Of a stretch of 64,000 nucleotides of DNA, positions 1 to 8,961 are shown in pieces. Origin of the DNA: Gammaproteobacteria bacterium. GTDB lineage: Bacteria > Pseudomonadota > Gammaproteobacteria > Pseudomonadales > Pseudohongiellaceae. The DNA is taken from contig JAURIJ010000001.1 of assembly GCA_030832825.1 (NCBI GenBank), forward strand, positions 1 through 64,000. Direction: 5' to 3'. The number at the start of each line of letters is the position of its first letter. Positions within the stretch are counted from its first letter, which is position 1. The notes beneath the pieces are model-generated. The model did no database searches. It was given only the letters and a program-made list of their open reading frames with translations, and was not told the origin of the DNA. A program made the position numbers and the translations under genes.

Positions 1-1736
1 GCGTACTCGTGATGACGCTGCTGGATCATGTGCGACAGCTCGATCATGCGCTGCTTGTCCTCGGAGTCGTCATACTCCTCGATCCACTGGTCCAGTTCAT
101 GGTCGGCCACGATCTGCAGGTTGTTGGTCTGCGGCTTGACCACGCGCGCCGGGTTCACGCTGCCATCGTCGAGGAAGGCATCGTCGTAGGCGTTGTCGGA
201 GTGGAAGTACTGCCAGTAGTCCGGGTACATGGACAGCGCGGGTGCGAAGCTCACGAAGTAAATGTCGTGCTGCTTCTCCTGCGCCTTGCGGAAGCCGGCG
301 GCGCCGTCGAGGATCTCGATGCGCAGCTCCAGCCCGGCCTTGATGGCCTCTTCCTTCAGGATGGTGAACACGTCGGCGAAGCGGTCGTAATGCGTGCTCA
401 ACGTGAAGGCCAGACGCTCGCCGGCGGCGTTGGTCAGGATGCCGTCCGGGCCGCGCTGGGTGAAGCCGGCGGCCGCGAAGTGCTGTTCGGCCAGGGCGAT
501 GTCGAAGGGTCGCGCCACGATGTCCGGATTGGTGAACTCGGGATAACCGTCGTTCTGCGTGCGCAGACGCTCCATGTCGCCCCTGAAATAGCTGTCGATC
601 ACCAGCTGCCAGTTGGCGGCGTACTGAATGCCCAGACGCACGTCCTGATTGTCCAGCAGGTGCCGGGACGAATTCATCCACAGGCCCCAGTTGCTGCGCG
701 GGCCGCCGTTGTAGAACGTGGATTTGTGAATGTAGCCGCTGACGATGTCCGGGTCGCTGTCGGGCAGATTGTCGTACCACATCTCGGCCGTGGCCACGCG
801 CATCATGTCCACGTCGCCGCGACGGAAGGCCTCGTAGCGATTGGAGGCGTCACGGATCACCGACAGGTTGATGCGATCCGGATTGAACAGGTAGCGCCAG
901 TACTTCATGTCCTTCGCCCACCAGTCCTGCTTGCGCTCGAGCACGATGCGCACGCCCATGTCGATGTTCTGGTCGTCGATGAAATAGGCTCCGGCGTGAG
1001 GCTCGTAACGCCACTGGTAGCGCTCGGGGTAATCCGTGCCCAGCTCCTTGTAGAAGTGCTGGGGCACCGGCCCCAGGAACAGCGCGTATTCGGCCATGTC
1101 CGGTTTCGCATTGGTCATGGTGACCGAGAAGGTGTAGTCGTCGTACTTGGTGATGTTGGTGTATTCGTTGCTGTAATGATTGTTCGAGAACGGCGCCTGG
1201 ATGTACTCGGACAGGTAGAAGAAGAACGCGAACAAGGCATCGTCGGAAGTGATGGGTTCGTCATCCGTCCAGCGCGCCGCCGGGTTGATGCGGATGTACA
1301 CCTTCTTGTTGGGCTGATCGATGGCCCAGGCCTCGGCGATGCCCGGAATGTAGTTGCGCGTGTTCGGATGCGGCACCACCCATGGCATGCGATAGAAGCC
1401 GCTGATCCAGGAGCGGGACGAGAAGTTGGAGTCCGGCCCGGTGAAGCGCAGCGTGGGCGGGAAGTCCTCGATGGATTCGTAGTAGGTGCCGCCCTTCTTC
1501 GCCTCGGGCGAGCCGATCTCGGGCTCGTTCATGCCGGTTTCCCAGACCAGTCCGGCCGGCAGATCGGCGGGCGTGGCGAAGGTGAACAGGTCCGGGCGGG
1601 AGGCGTAGAAATCCAGCACTTCCTGGGTGTTGTCCAGGCCGGACTCTGCCTGTTCCTCGGTGCCGCCTCCGCAGGCGCCGAGCAGCAGGGCCACCGCCAT
1701 CAGCAGCAGGGTGTTCCAACCATGTCGTGTCTTCAT
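1..1736 (-). CDS. yejA: Extracellular peptide-binding lipoprotein of an ABC importer, YejA-like (3' end outside window)
   Basis: At least 578 residues are visible and the reading frame is open to the window edge, so the C-terminus is missing. The N-terminus is a lipoprotein signal with the lipobox LLGAC (Cys22), so the protein should be anchored in the inner or outer membrane facing the periplasm. The rest reads as a family-5 solute-binding protein (SBP_bac_5), the class that binds oligopeptides, here of the YejA/microcin C type. ATG is preceded by GGGAG at 8 nt. It starts 25 nt after yejE, so it closes a yejB-yejE-yejA operon. In E. coli yejA comes first, so gene order differs. Family assignment is secure, exact ligand unknown. 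Confidence 0.88.
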   Translation of the reverse strand, partial: MKTRHGWNTLLLMAVALLLGACGGGTEEQAESGLDNTQEVLDFYASRPDLFTFATPADLPAGLVWETGMNEPEIGSPEAKKGGTYYESIEDFPPTLRFTGPDSNFSSRSWISGFYRMPWVVPHPNTRNYIPGIAEAWAIDQPNKKVYIRINPAARWTDDEPITSDDALFAFFFYLSEYIQAPFSNNHYSNEYTNITKYDDYTFSVTMTNAKPDMAEYALFLGPVPQHFYKELGTDYPERYQWRYEPHAGAYFIDDQNIDMGVRIVLERKQDWWAKDMKYWRYLFNPDRINLSVIRDASNRYEAFRRGDVDMMRVATAEMWYDNLPDSDPDIVSGYIHKSTFYNGGPRSNWGLWMNSSRHLLDNQDVRLGIQYAANWQLVIDSYFRGDMERLRTQNDGYPEFTNPDIVARPFDIALAEQHFAAAGFTQRGPDGILTNAAGERLAFTLSTHYDRFADVFTILKEEAIKAGLELRIEILDGAAGFRKAQEKQHDIYFVSFAPALSMYPDYWQYFHSDNAYDDAFLDDGSVNPARVVKPQTNNLQIVADHELDQWIEEYDDSEDKQRMIELSHMIQQRHHEY

Positions 1737-1761
1737 GCGACGTTCTCCCGAAGCAGGATGT

Positions 1762-2835
1762 CTATTTGTAAAGGGTGAATTTGCGTGGGTCGAAGGACTC
1801 GCGAATGGCTTCGCCCACGAAGGTGACCAGCGTGAGCAGCACCACGAGCGTCCCGAATGCCGACATCACGATCCAGGGCGCGGTGCGCAGCGTCTGCGTG
1901 CCCTGCTTGAGCAGCTCCCCCAGGCTCGGGGTGGGCGGCGGCAGGCCGAAGCCGAGGAAATCCAGCGCCGTGATGGCCGAGATCGCGGCCACGATGGTGA
2001 AGGGCATGAAGGTCACCAGCGTGGAGAGCACGTTCGGCAGGATGTGGCGGAACACGATGCGGGTGTTGGAGGCGCCCAGCACACGGGCCGCTGCCACATA
2101 GTCGCGGGACTTCTCCTTGTACGTCTCGGTACGCATGTAATAGGTCATGGATGTCCATGAGAACAGCACCATCACACTGAGCAGGATCATGATCCGCGCG
2201 AAGATGCTGAAGCCGTCCGGAATCACCGAGAACACGATGATCACCATGTAGAGGAAGGGGATGTTGCTCCAGATCTCGATGAGGCGCTGACTGATGATGT
2301 CGAACCAGCCGCCCAGATAGCCCATGGCACAACCCACCGCCACGCCGATCACGTACACCGCCGCCATGAAGCCGATGGCGAACACCAGCGCGATGCGAGT
2401 GCCGAAGAACAGGCGCGCCAGGATGTCCCGGCTGGTGGTGTCCGTGCCCAGATAATGCTGGCGTTCGGCGCTGGGCGCCTCGGGGCGGAAGATGCCGCTG
2501 CTGGCGTCGTTCTCGAAGGGGCTGTAGGGAATCAGGGGCATCAGCACCCAGTTGCCGTCATCCGCTTCCTCGAACACGCGCTGCAGCTCGCGGTAATTGG
2601 TCTCGTACGGGTAGCCCAGGCCGAAGTCGGTGCCGGGGTGGAAGGCACCGTAGGTGGGGAAGTGCAGCGTGCCCTCGTAGCTCACGATAAGCGCGCGGTT
2701 GTTGATCAGCAGTTCGCCGAACAGGCTGAGCAGCAGGAACACCGTCAGGATGATGAAGCTGTAGTAGCCCCGCTTGATCTCGCGGAAGCGGCGCAGTTTC
2801 TTCTGGGTTTGCGGATTCAGGCGCAACAGGCTCAT
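1762..2835 (-). CDS. yejE: Peptide ABC transporter permease, YejE type
   Basis: 357 aa inner-membrane subunit that forms half of the importer channel with YejB. TM1 lies near residues 25-45. It is followed by a long periplasmic segment, then the DppC/OppC-type motif GTDTTSRDILAR at about 130-141, and an EAA loop (AARVLGASNTRIVFRHILPN) that docks on the ATPase. The ending EAIRESFDPRKF closely resembles E. coli YejE (recalled EAVRDAFDP), as does the start LRRFREIKRGYYS. The gene begins 9 nt after yejB stops. No yejF ATPase is visible in the window. It may lie beyond the left edge, or the adjacent OppD/OppF could serve. Confidence 0.92.
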   Translation of the reverse strand: MSLLRLNPQTQKKLRRFREIKRGYYSFIILTVFLLLSLFGELLINNRALIVSYEGTLHFPTYGAFHPGTDFGLGYPYETNYRELQRVFEEADDGNWVLMPLIPYSPFENDASSGIFRPEAPSAERQHYLGTDTTSRDILARLFFGTRIALVFAIGFMAAVYVIGVAVGCAMGYLGGWFDIISQRLIEIWSNIPFLYMVIIVFSVIPDGFSIFARIMILLSVMVLFSWTSMTYYMRTETYKEKSRDYVAAARVLGASNTRIVFRHILPNVLSTLVTFMPFTIVAAISAITALDFLGFGLPPPTPSLGELLKQGTQTLRTAPWIVMSAFGTLVVLLTLVTFVGEAIRESFDPRKFTLYK

Positions 2836-2844
2836 GGCGGCGTC

Positions 2845-3861
2845 CTAGTTGAAACGGATGCGCGGGTCGACCAGCGCCACGAGGATGTCGGAGAGAATGT
2901 TGCCGATCAGCAGCAGCACGCTGGCCAGGAACACCACACCCATCACCACCGGGTAGTCCCGGTCGACGATGGAGGTCAGGCCCAGCAACCCGAAGCCGTT
3001 GATGTCGAAGATGGTCTCGATGAGGAAGGAGCCGGACACCAGCAGCGTGATGTTCTGGCCGAAGGTGGTGGCGATGGGAATCAGCGAGTTGCGCAGCGCG
3101 TGGCCGGTGACGGCCTTGCGGAAGGACACGCCCTTGGCGATGGCCGTGCGCACATAGTCCGAGGCCAGATTGTCCATCAGGTGATTCTTCAGCAGCAGCG
3201 TCACCAGCGCGAAGCTGCCCATCATGTAGCAGATCAGCGGCAGCGCGGAGTGGGACACCAGGTCCTTGATCTTGCCCCACAGGCTCAGATCATCGAACTG
3301 CAGACTCACGAAGCCGCCCATGGGGAACCATTCCAGCCGCACCGAGAAGTACAGCAGCAGCAGCGAGCCCAGCGCATAGCCGGGCACCGCATAGCCGATG
3401 AAGATGAGGATGGAGCTGATGTTGTCGACGGCCGTCCGGTGCTTGATGGCCTTGAGGATGCCCAAGGGCACACAGATCGCGTAGGTGAGGATGAGCGTGA
3501 TGATGCCGTAGTAGAGCGAGACCGGGAAGCGGCTGGCCATGACGTCCCAGACCGGCATGTTGTAGCGGTAGGAGATGCCCAGATCGCCGGTGGCCACCTT
3601 GCCGACCCACTCCACATAGCTCTGCAGCACGGGCTTGTCGAAGCCGTAGTATTCGCGCAGCCGCGCCAGCTGGGATTCGGACAGGGCCATGTTCTGCCCG
3701 GCCGCAGCGCCACGGGTGCTGCCGCCGGAGAGCTGGGCCTCCATGATGGCGCGCTCGATGGGGCCGCCGGGAACGAGTCGGGTGATGACGAAGACGATGA
3801 TCGTGATGCCGATGAGGGTCGGCGGAATCAGAAGCAAACGACGAAGGAAGTAGTCACGCAT
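2845..3861 (-). CDS. yejB: Peptide ABC transporter permease, YejB type
   Basis: 338 aa, first gene of the yej set. The N-terminal TM1 (RRLLLIPPTLIGITIIVFV) is followed by RLVPGGP, the DppB/OppB hallmark. The segment ending DINGFGLLGLTSIVDRDYP and the C-terminus ILSDILVALVDPRIRF match the YejB subgroup rather than DppB. It should pair with YejE as the second channel subunit for oligopeptide or microcin C-like uptake. The 280-nt region upstream separates it from oppF, so it probably has its own promoter there. No convincing -35/-10 pair could be fixed. Confidence 0.92.
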   Translation of the reverse strand: MRDYFLRRLLLIPPTLIGITIIVFVITRLVPGGPIERAIMEAQLSGGSTRGAAAGQNMALSESQLARLREYYGFDKPVLQSYVEWVGKVATGDLGISYRYNMPVWDVMASRFPVSLYYGIITLILTYAICVPLGILKAIKHRTAVDNISSILIFIGYAVPGYALGSLLLLYFSVRLEWFPMGGFVSLQFDDLSLWGKIKDLVSHSALPLICYMMGSFALVTLLLKNHLMDNLASDYVRTAIAKGVSFRKAVTGHALRNSLIPIATTFGQNITLLVSGSFLIETIFDINGFGLLGLTSIVDRDYPVVMGVVFLASVLLLIGNILSDILVALVDPRIRFN

Positions 3862-4105
3862 GCAGTTCTTCTTGCTCTCGATCGAGGGTCACGATGGCTT
3901 CGGAGCATAACCGGTTTTGGCAGGAGAGCGAAGGCCAATCCAATTTCTTGCAGAGGGGCCAGTGTCGCCAAAATGTCATGCGCTTGACCAGTGGGTGTCA
4001 CGCCCGCACGGCATGATGCAGCCATGTCCGAGCAACAGGGTGCGTTTATCCTCTCCCGATCTGGTTCAGGCATTGCGAAAGTGAGTCACTCTCCCTTTAT
4101 TGACA

Positions 4106-4135
4106 CGGCTGCCGGCGACGGTGGCCGTTTTTTTT
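4106..4135 (+). terminator. Rho-independent terminator on the plus strand with no plus-strand gene before it
   Basis: A 9-bp stem (CGGCTGCCG / CGGTGGCCG, two G-T pairs) with loop GCGA is followed at once by eight T residues at 4128-4135. In this orientation it would end a plus-strand transcript, yet both flanking genes (oppF and yejB) are on the minus strand. Read on the minus strand there is no T-tract. It may end a small RNA starting in 3870-4100, or block antisense transcription into oppF. Confidence 0.6.
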
Positions 4136-4141
4136 GCCCCC

Positions 4142-5098
4142 TCAATACAGATGACAGGCCACCAGGCGGTCCGGGTCGGCGGCCGGCTTGAGCAACGGGG
4201 TCTGCGTGCGACACACGTCCATGGCGCGCGGGCAGCGGCTGGCGAAGCGGCAGCCGGCAGGCACGTTCACCGGCGAGGGGATCTCGCCCGTGATCGAGGT
4301 GGACAGCCGCGTGCGCTCGCTCGCCGGATCGGGCTCGGGATTGGAGGCGATCAGGATCTGCGTGTAAGGGTGCAGCGGCTCGAAATAGACCTTGTCGACG
4401 GGCCCCACCTCCACCAGCGCGCCCAGGTACATCACGGCCATGCGGTCGCTGACATGGCGCACCATGGAGAGGTCATGCGCGATGAACAGCAGCGTGAGCC
4501 CCATGGAGTGCCGCAACTCGTCCAGCAGGTTCACCACCTGTGCCTGCACCGACACATCCAGCGCCGAGATGGGCTCGTCACACACCACGAATTCCGGCTC
4601 CAGGATCAGGGCCCGGGCGATGCCGATGCGCTGGCGTTGGCCGCCGGAGAATTCATGGGGATACCGCGATTGATGATCGGCGTGCAGGCCGACGCGCTCC
4701 AGCCATGCCACGGCCTTGTCCCGCGCTGCCGAGGGCGGCAGCAGCTTGTGCAGCAGCAGGCCCTCGGTGAGGATCTCGCCCACCGTCATGCGCGGGTTCA
4801 GCGAGGAATACGGGTCCTGGAAGATCATCTGCAGCTTGCGCGAGAAGCGTCGGAAGTCGGCCGGAGCATAGCGCGCCGGCAGCGCCTCGCCGCGATAGCG
4901 CACCTGTCCGCCCTGCTTGTCATGCAGCCCCAGCAGCGTGCGGCCGAGCGTCGACTTGCCCGAGCCGCTCTCGCCCACCAGCCCCAGCACCTCGCGCTCG
5001 CCGATGGCGAGGCTGATGCCGTCCACCGCATGCACGCGGCGTCCGCCGCCCAGATCGAAATGGTGAACGAGCTTCTCCACCTGCACCAGATCAGCCAC
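4142..5098 (-). CDS. oppF: Oligopeptide ABC transporter ATP-binding protein, OppF/DppF type
   Basis: 318 aa with a GTG start at 5098 chosen because it sits behind GGAGGTC and overlaps the oppD stop. The open frame extends further upstream but that part is a shadow of oppD. Walker A GESGSGKST is at about 42-50, the C-loop SGGQRQR at 151-157 and Walker B FVVCDEP at 170-176. The C-terminal oligopeptide-transporter extension has the spaced cysteines (CRFASRCPRAMDVC, then CHLY at the end) that in DppD/OppD-type ATPases can hold an iron-sulfur cluster. It powers import by pairing with OppD. Last gene of the opp operon. Confidence 0.93.
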   Translation of the reverse strand: MADLVQVEKLVHHFDLGGGRRVHAVDGISLAIGEREVLGLVGESGSGKSTLGRTLLGLHDKQGGQVRYRGEALPARYAPADFRRFSRKLQMIFQDPYSSLNPRMTVGEILTEGLLLHKLLPPSAARDKAVAWLERVGLHADHQSRYPHEFSGGQRQRIGIARALILEPEFVVCDEPISALDVSVQAQVVNLLDELRHSMGLTLLFIAHDLSMVRHVSDRMAVMYLGALVEVGPVDKVYFEPLHPYTQILIASNPEPDPASERTRLSTSITGEIPSPVNVPAGCRFASRCPRAMDVCRTQTPLLKPAADPDRLVACHLY

Positions 5099-6116
5099 CG
5101 CGACCTCCCTGCGCCTGCCGCTGCAGAGCATTGGCCGGCGCCTGCGGATGCAGCAGCCAGCAGCGGGAAAGATGCTGCGGCCCGGCCTCGACACTGGCCG
5201 GCGCGTGTGCCTGACACACCTGCATGGCCTGCGGACAGCGCGCGGCATAGGCACAGCCGGCGGGCGGCGCGAACAGATCGGGCGGACTGCCCTCGATGGG
5301 CTGCAGACGCTGCGCCCGATCGCGATGACTGGCCGGCATGGCCTGGCGCAGCCCCAGCGTGTAGGGGTGGGCCGAGCGATAGAACACGTCATCCACGCTG
5401 CCCGCCTCCACCACCTGTCCGGCATACATCACGGCCACCTCGTCGGCCATGCGCGCCACCACGCCCAGATCGTGGGTGATCAGGATGATGGCCATGCCGG
5501 TTTCCTTCTGCAGCTCGCGCAGCAGGTCGAGGATCTGCGCCTGGATGGTCACGTCCAGCGCCGTGGTCGGCTCATCGGCAATCAGCAGCGCGGGCTTGCA
5601 GGCGATGGCCATGGCGATCATGGCGCGCTGCAGCATGCCGCCCGAGAACTCGAAGGGGTATTGCCGCGCCCGACGCGCCGCCTCGGGGATGCGCACCAGC
5701 TCCAGCAGCTCGATGGCGCGAGCCCAGGCCTGACTGGCGCTGTAGCCTCGGTGCACCAGCAGCGGCTCGGCGATCTGATCGCCAATGCGCATGGTGGGAT
5801 TGAGCGAGGACATCGGGTCCTGGAAGATCATGCCGATCTCGGAACCGCGCAGCTCCCGCCCGGCGGCCTGGGTGCGCCCGAGAATCTCCTCGCCGCGCAG
5901 CCGCGCACTGCCGGCGGTGATGCGCCCGGGCGGCATGGGCGTGAGCCCCATCATGGCCTGCACGGTCACGGACTTGCCGCAGCCGGACTCGCCGACGATG
6001 GCCAGCGTGCGCCCGGCCTCGACGCGGAAGTCGACACCGCGCACGGCCTTGACGGTGCCGCCGTAGGTGTCGAATTCCACGTGCAGGTTCTGCACGTCCA
6101 GCAGCGGCACACTCAT
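5091..6116 (-). CDS. oppD: Oligopeptide ABC transporter ATP-binding protein, OppD/DppD type
   Basis: 341 aa cytoplasmic ATPase. Walker A GESGCGKS is at about 42-49, Q-loop [10 protein letters not shown] at 98-107, C-loop [12 protein letters not shown] from 157, and Walker B LLIADEP at 177-183 followed by TTALDVT. The C-terminal domain has the cysteine pattern [14 protein letters not shown]. The start ATG overlaps the oppC stop (ATGA) and the 3' end overlaps oppF by 8 nt, so the three are translationally coupled. With OppF it would drive uptake through OppB/OppC. Confidence 0.93.
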   Translation of the reverse strand: MSVPLLDVQNLHVEFDTYGGTVKAVRGVDFRVEAGRTLAIVGESGCGKSVTVQAMMGLTPMPPGRITAGSARLRGEEILGRTQAAGRELRGSEIGMIFQDPMSSLNPTMRIGDQIAEPLLVHRGYSASQAWARAIELLELVRIPEAARRARQYPFEFSGGMLQRAMIAMAIACKPALLIADEPTTALDVTIQAQILDLLRELQKETGMAIILITHDLGVVARMADEVAVMYAGQVVEAGSVDDVFYRSAHPYTLGLRQAMPASHRDRAQRLQPIEGSPPDLFAPPAGCAYAARCPQAMQVCQAHAPASVEAGPQHLSRCWLLHPQAPANALQRQAQGGRGG

Positions 6117-7500
6117 TCCAGACTCCTCATGCGGGCATCCAGCGCGTCGCGCAGCCCGTCGCCCAGCAGATTGAAGGCCAGCACGGTGATGCTGATGAAC
6201 AGGGCGGGGAAGATCAGTTCATGCGGGTGCGTGAGCATGGTCGCCAGCCCCTCGTTGCTCATGCTGCCCCAGGACGCCGTGGGCGGCGCCACGCCCATGC
6301 CGATGAACGACAGGAAGGCCTCGGTGAAGATGGCACTGGGCACGGCGAAGGTGAGCGTCACCAGGATCACGCCCAGGGTGTTGGGAATCATGTGGCGCAG
6401 CACGAGGTACCAGTCCGGCGCCCCCAGCAGGCGCGAGGCGCTGATGTAGGCCTGATGGCGGATCTGCAGGATCTGCCCGCGCACCAGGCGCGCGGTGGCC
6501 GGCCACGCCAGCAGCACCAGGGCGGCCAGCATGGGCGCGATGCCGCTCTCCCCCGGGCCGATGCCGAACACCACCTGGAACAGGATCATGAACAGCAGGA
6601 AAGGCAGCGCCACCACGAAGTCGGCGAAGCGCATCATCCACTGATCCACCCGCCCGCCCAGGAAGCCGGCCGTGCTGCCGTAGAGCACGCCGAGCAGTAC
6701 ATAGAGCACAGGCGCCACGATGCCGATGAACAGCGAGACGCGGGCGCCGGCCATCAGCCGCGCCAGCATGTCGCGCCCCAGATAGTCGGTGCCCAGCGGG
6801 TGCAGGGCCAGCTTCACGTCATCCCCCTCGGCCAGGACGGTGGCTTCCGGCACCAGGGCGCGGGCACGCACTTCGTCCAGGGTGATGACGCGGGTGACCT
6901 CGACCTCGAGCACCTCGTAACGCGTGCTCAGGCTGCGGTCGGCGTTCAGGGCCACGAGGGAATAATGGTAAGTGCCGGGACGCAGATCGAGGCGATCCTC
7001 GTAGAAGCCGGCGGCACCCGTGGCGAACTCGGCAATCGGCAGGCCGAAGGCCATGTCGGCCTCGACCGGGAAGATGTTGCGATACAGTCGCAGAGCCCCC
7101 GCGCCCGGCACCGCATCCCAGAGCAGGCGCACCGCCTGGGAGGTGCCGGCCTGAGCCAGCCGCAGCCCGCTGCCGCTCTCGTAACCCGCTGTGGCACGGC
7201 CATTCCACGCGGTGTAGGGCGCGACCACGGTGGCCGTGCGATCGGCCAGCGGCCCCTGACTGATCTGGTCGATGTCCTGCCGGGCCGGGTCCACGCGCCA
7301 CAGCGCCGGACCGACCAGCGCGAAGGCCAGCAGCCCCACGATGATCCACAGGGACAGCAGCGCCCGGCGATTGCGGCGCAGCCGCGCCCAGGCATCCTGC
7401 CAGTAGGAACGCGAGGGCCGGCTGATGCCCTGGGCGTGGTCGCGCCGGTCGAGCGGCTGGAAGTCGTCGGCACTCAGGCCCTGGGGCAGCTCGGTCGGAC

Positions 7501-7504
<4 letters not shown>
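6113..7504 (-). CDS. oppC: Oligopeptide ABC transporter permease OppC with a large FnIII-like periplasmic insertion
   Basis: 463 aa, about 160 longer than E. coli OppC (302 aa). TM1 lies at about 48-68. The usual short periplasmic linker before GTDYLGRDMLAR (238-249) is replaced by about 140 extra residues. Residues 121-203 look like a fibronectin type III fold: VRLLWDAVPGAGALRLYRN, then GTYHYSLVALN. The five-helix transport domain with its EAA loop (ASRLLGAPDWYLVLRHMIPN) follows and looks intact. Start and stop overlap oppB and oppD. The core family is certain; the insertion's fold is inferred from pattern only. It could act in docking the binding protein or substrate. Confidence 0.9.
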
Positions 7505-8433
<929 letters not shown>

Positions 8434-8494
8434 GGGTGTGCCAATGGTCCTGTGATTCTCAGTTGCTGGTATCCCGGATTATTGCTTCGATCCC

Positions 8495-8630
8495 GCCCCT
8501 GGGTGGCGGGGCACTCCTGTCTCGACACGCCGTTAACCCATCCCTGGCCCCCGTTCCGAGGGTAAAGGGCTCGCTGGCCGCCGTCCTGGCGGCCAACGGT
8601 CGATCCAGAAGCGCCCCGCCACCCAGGGGC
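8495..8630. repeat. Nested palindromic intergenic element A
   Basis: Perfect 18-bp inverted arms (GCCCCTGGGTGGCGGGGC at 8495-8512 and its complement at 8613-8630) enclose a second perfect hairpin, TGGCCGCC-gtcct-GGCGGCCA at 8575-8595. The minus strand of the interior shares the phrases GCCGCCAGG and GGGATGGGTTAACGGCGTGTC-like text with element B at 8813-8924. They look like two diverged copies of one mobile or REP-type element between oppA and oppB. Confidence 0.75.
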
Positions 8631-8812
8631 TGCATCACGCCGCCGTCGAGGTCAGCGCCGTTCTCAATTCATTGGTTCTCACATCTGTTCCTGCCTGGCC
8701 GGCAATACACGGAGAGCCTGGCCAAGCCCACGGAGCCGGCTCCTTGGCCACCTCCACCCGAGCGTGGTGCCCTGCCCGTGCGCTGCCGCGGTCGTGTGGC
8801 ACCGAACCAGCA

Positions 8813-8924
8813 GGCGGGAGGCGGGGTGGGCCCTTCGGGACTGTCTGCCGCCAGGGATGGCGGCAGCCAAGCCCCCATGGATGGGTTCACGGCGTGTCCC
8901 GAAGGGCCCACCCCGCCTCCCGCC
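8813..8924. repeat. Nested palindromic intergenic element B
   Basis: Perfect 29-bp inverted arms at 8813-8841 and 8896-8924 flank an inner 9-bp hairpin (CTGCCGCCA-ggga-TGGCGGCAG, 8845-8866). The sequence after the hairpin (CATGGATGGGTTCACGGCGT) resembles the matching part of element A on the other strand. In RNA the arms would form a very stable stem between the oppA stop and oppB. That could stabilise upstream mRNA or attenuate read-through. The remaining part of 8434-8961 shows no gene. Confidence 0.75.
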
Positions 8925-8961
8925 CGCGACATCGAAGCCCCATCAAGAGCTCAGCCCACAA

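Noticed and set aside
4142..5425. A longer OppF starting at 5425.
   Set aside because: The first 109 codons overlap oppD in another frame and have no ABC homology; GTG 5098 has a good ribosome site.
8434..8961. CRISPR array in the repeat-rich gap.
   Set aside because: The repeats are inverted arms with unequal spacing, not direct repeats with regular spacers.
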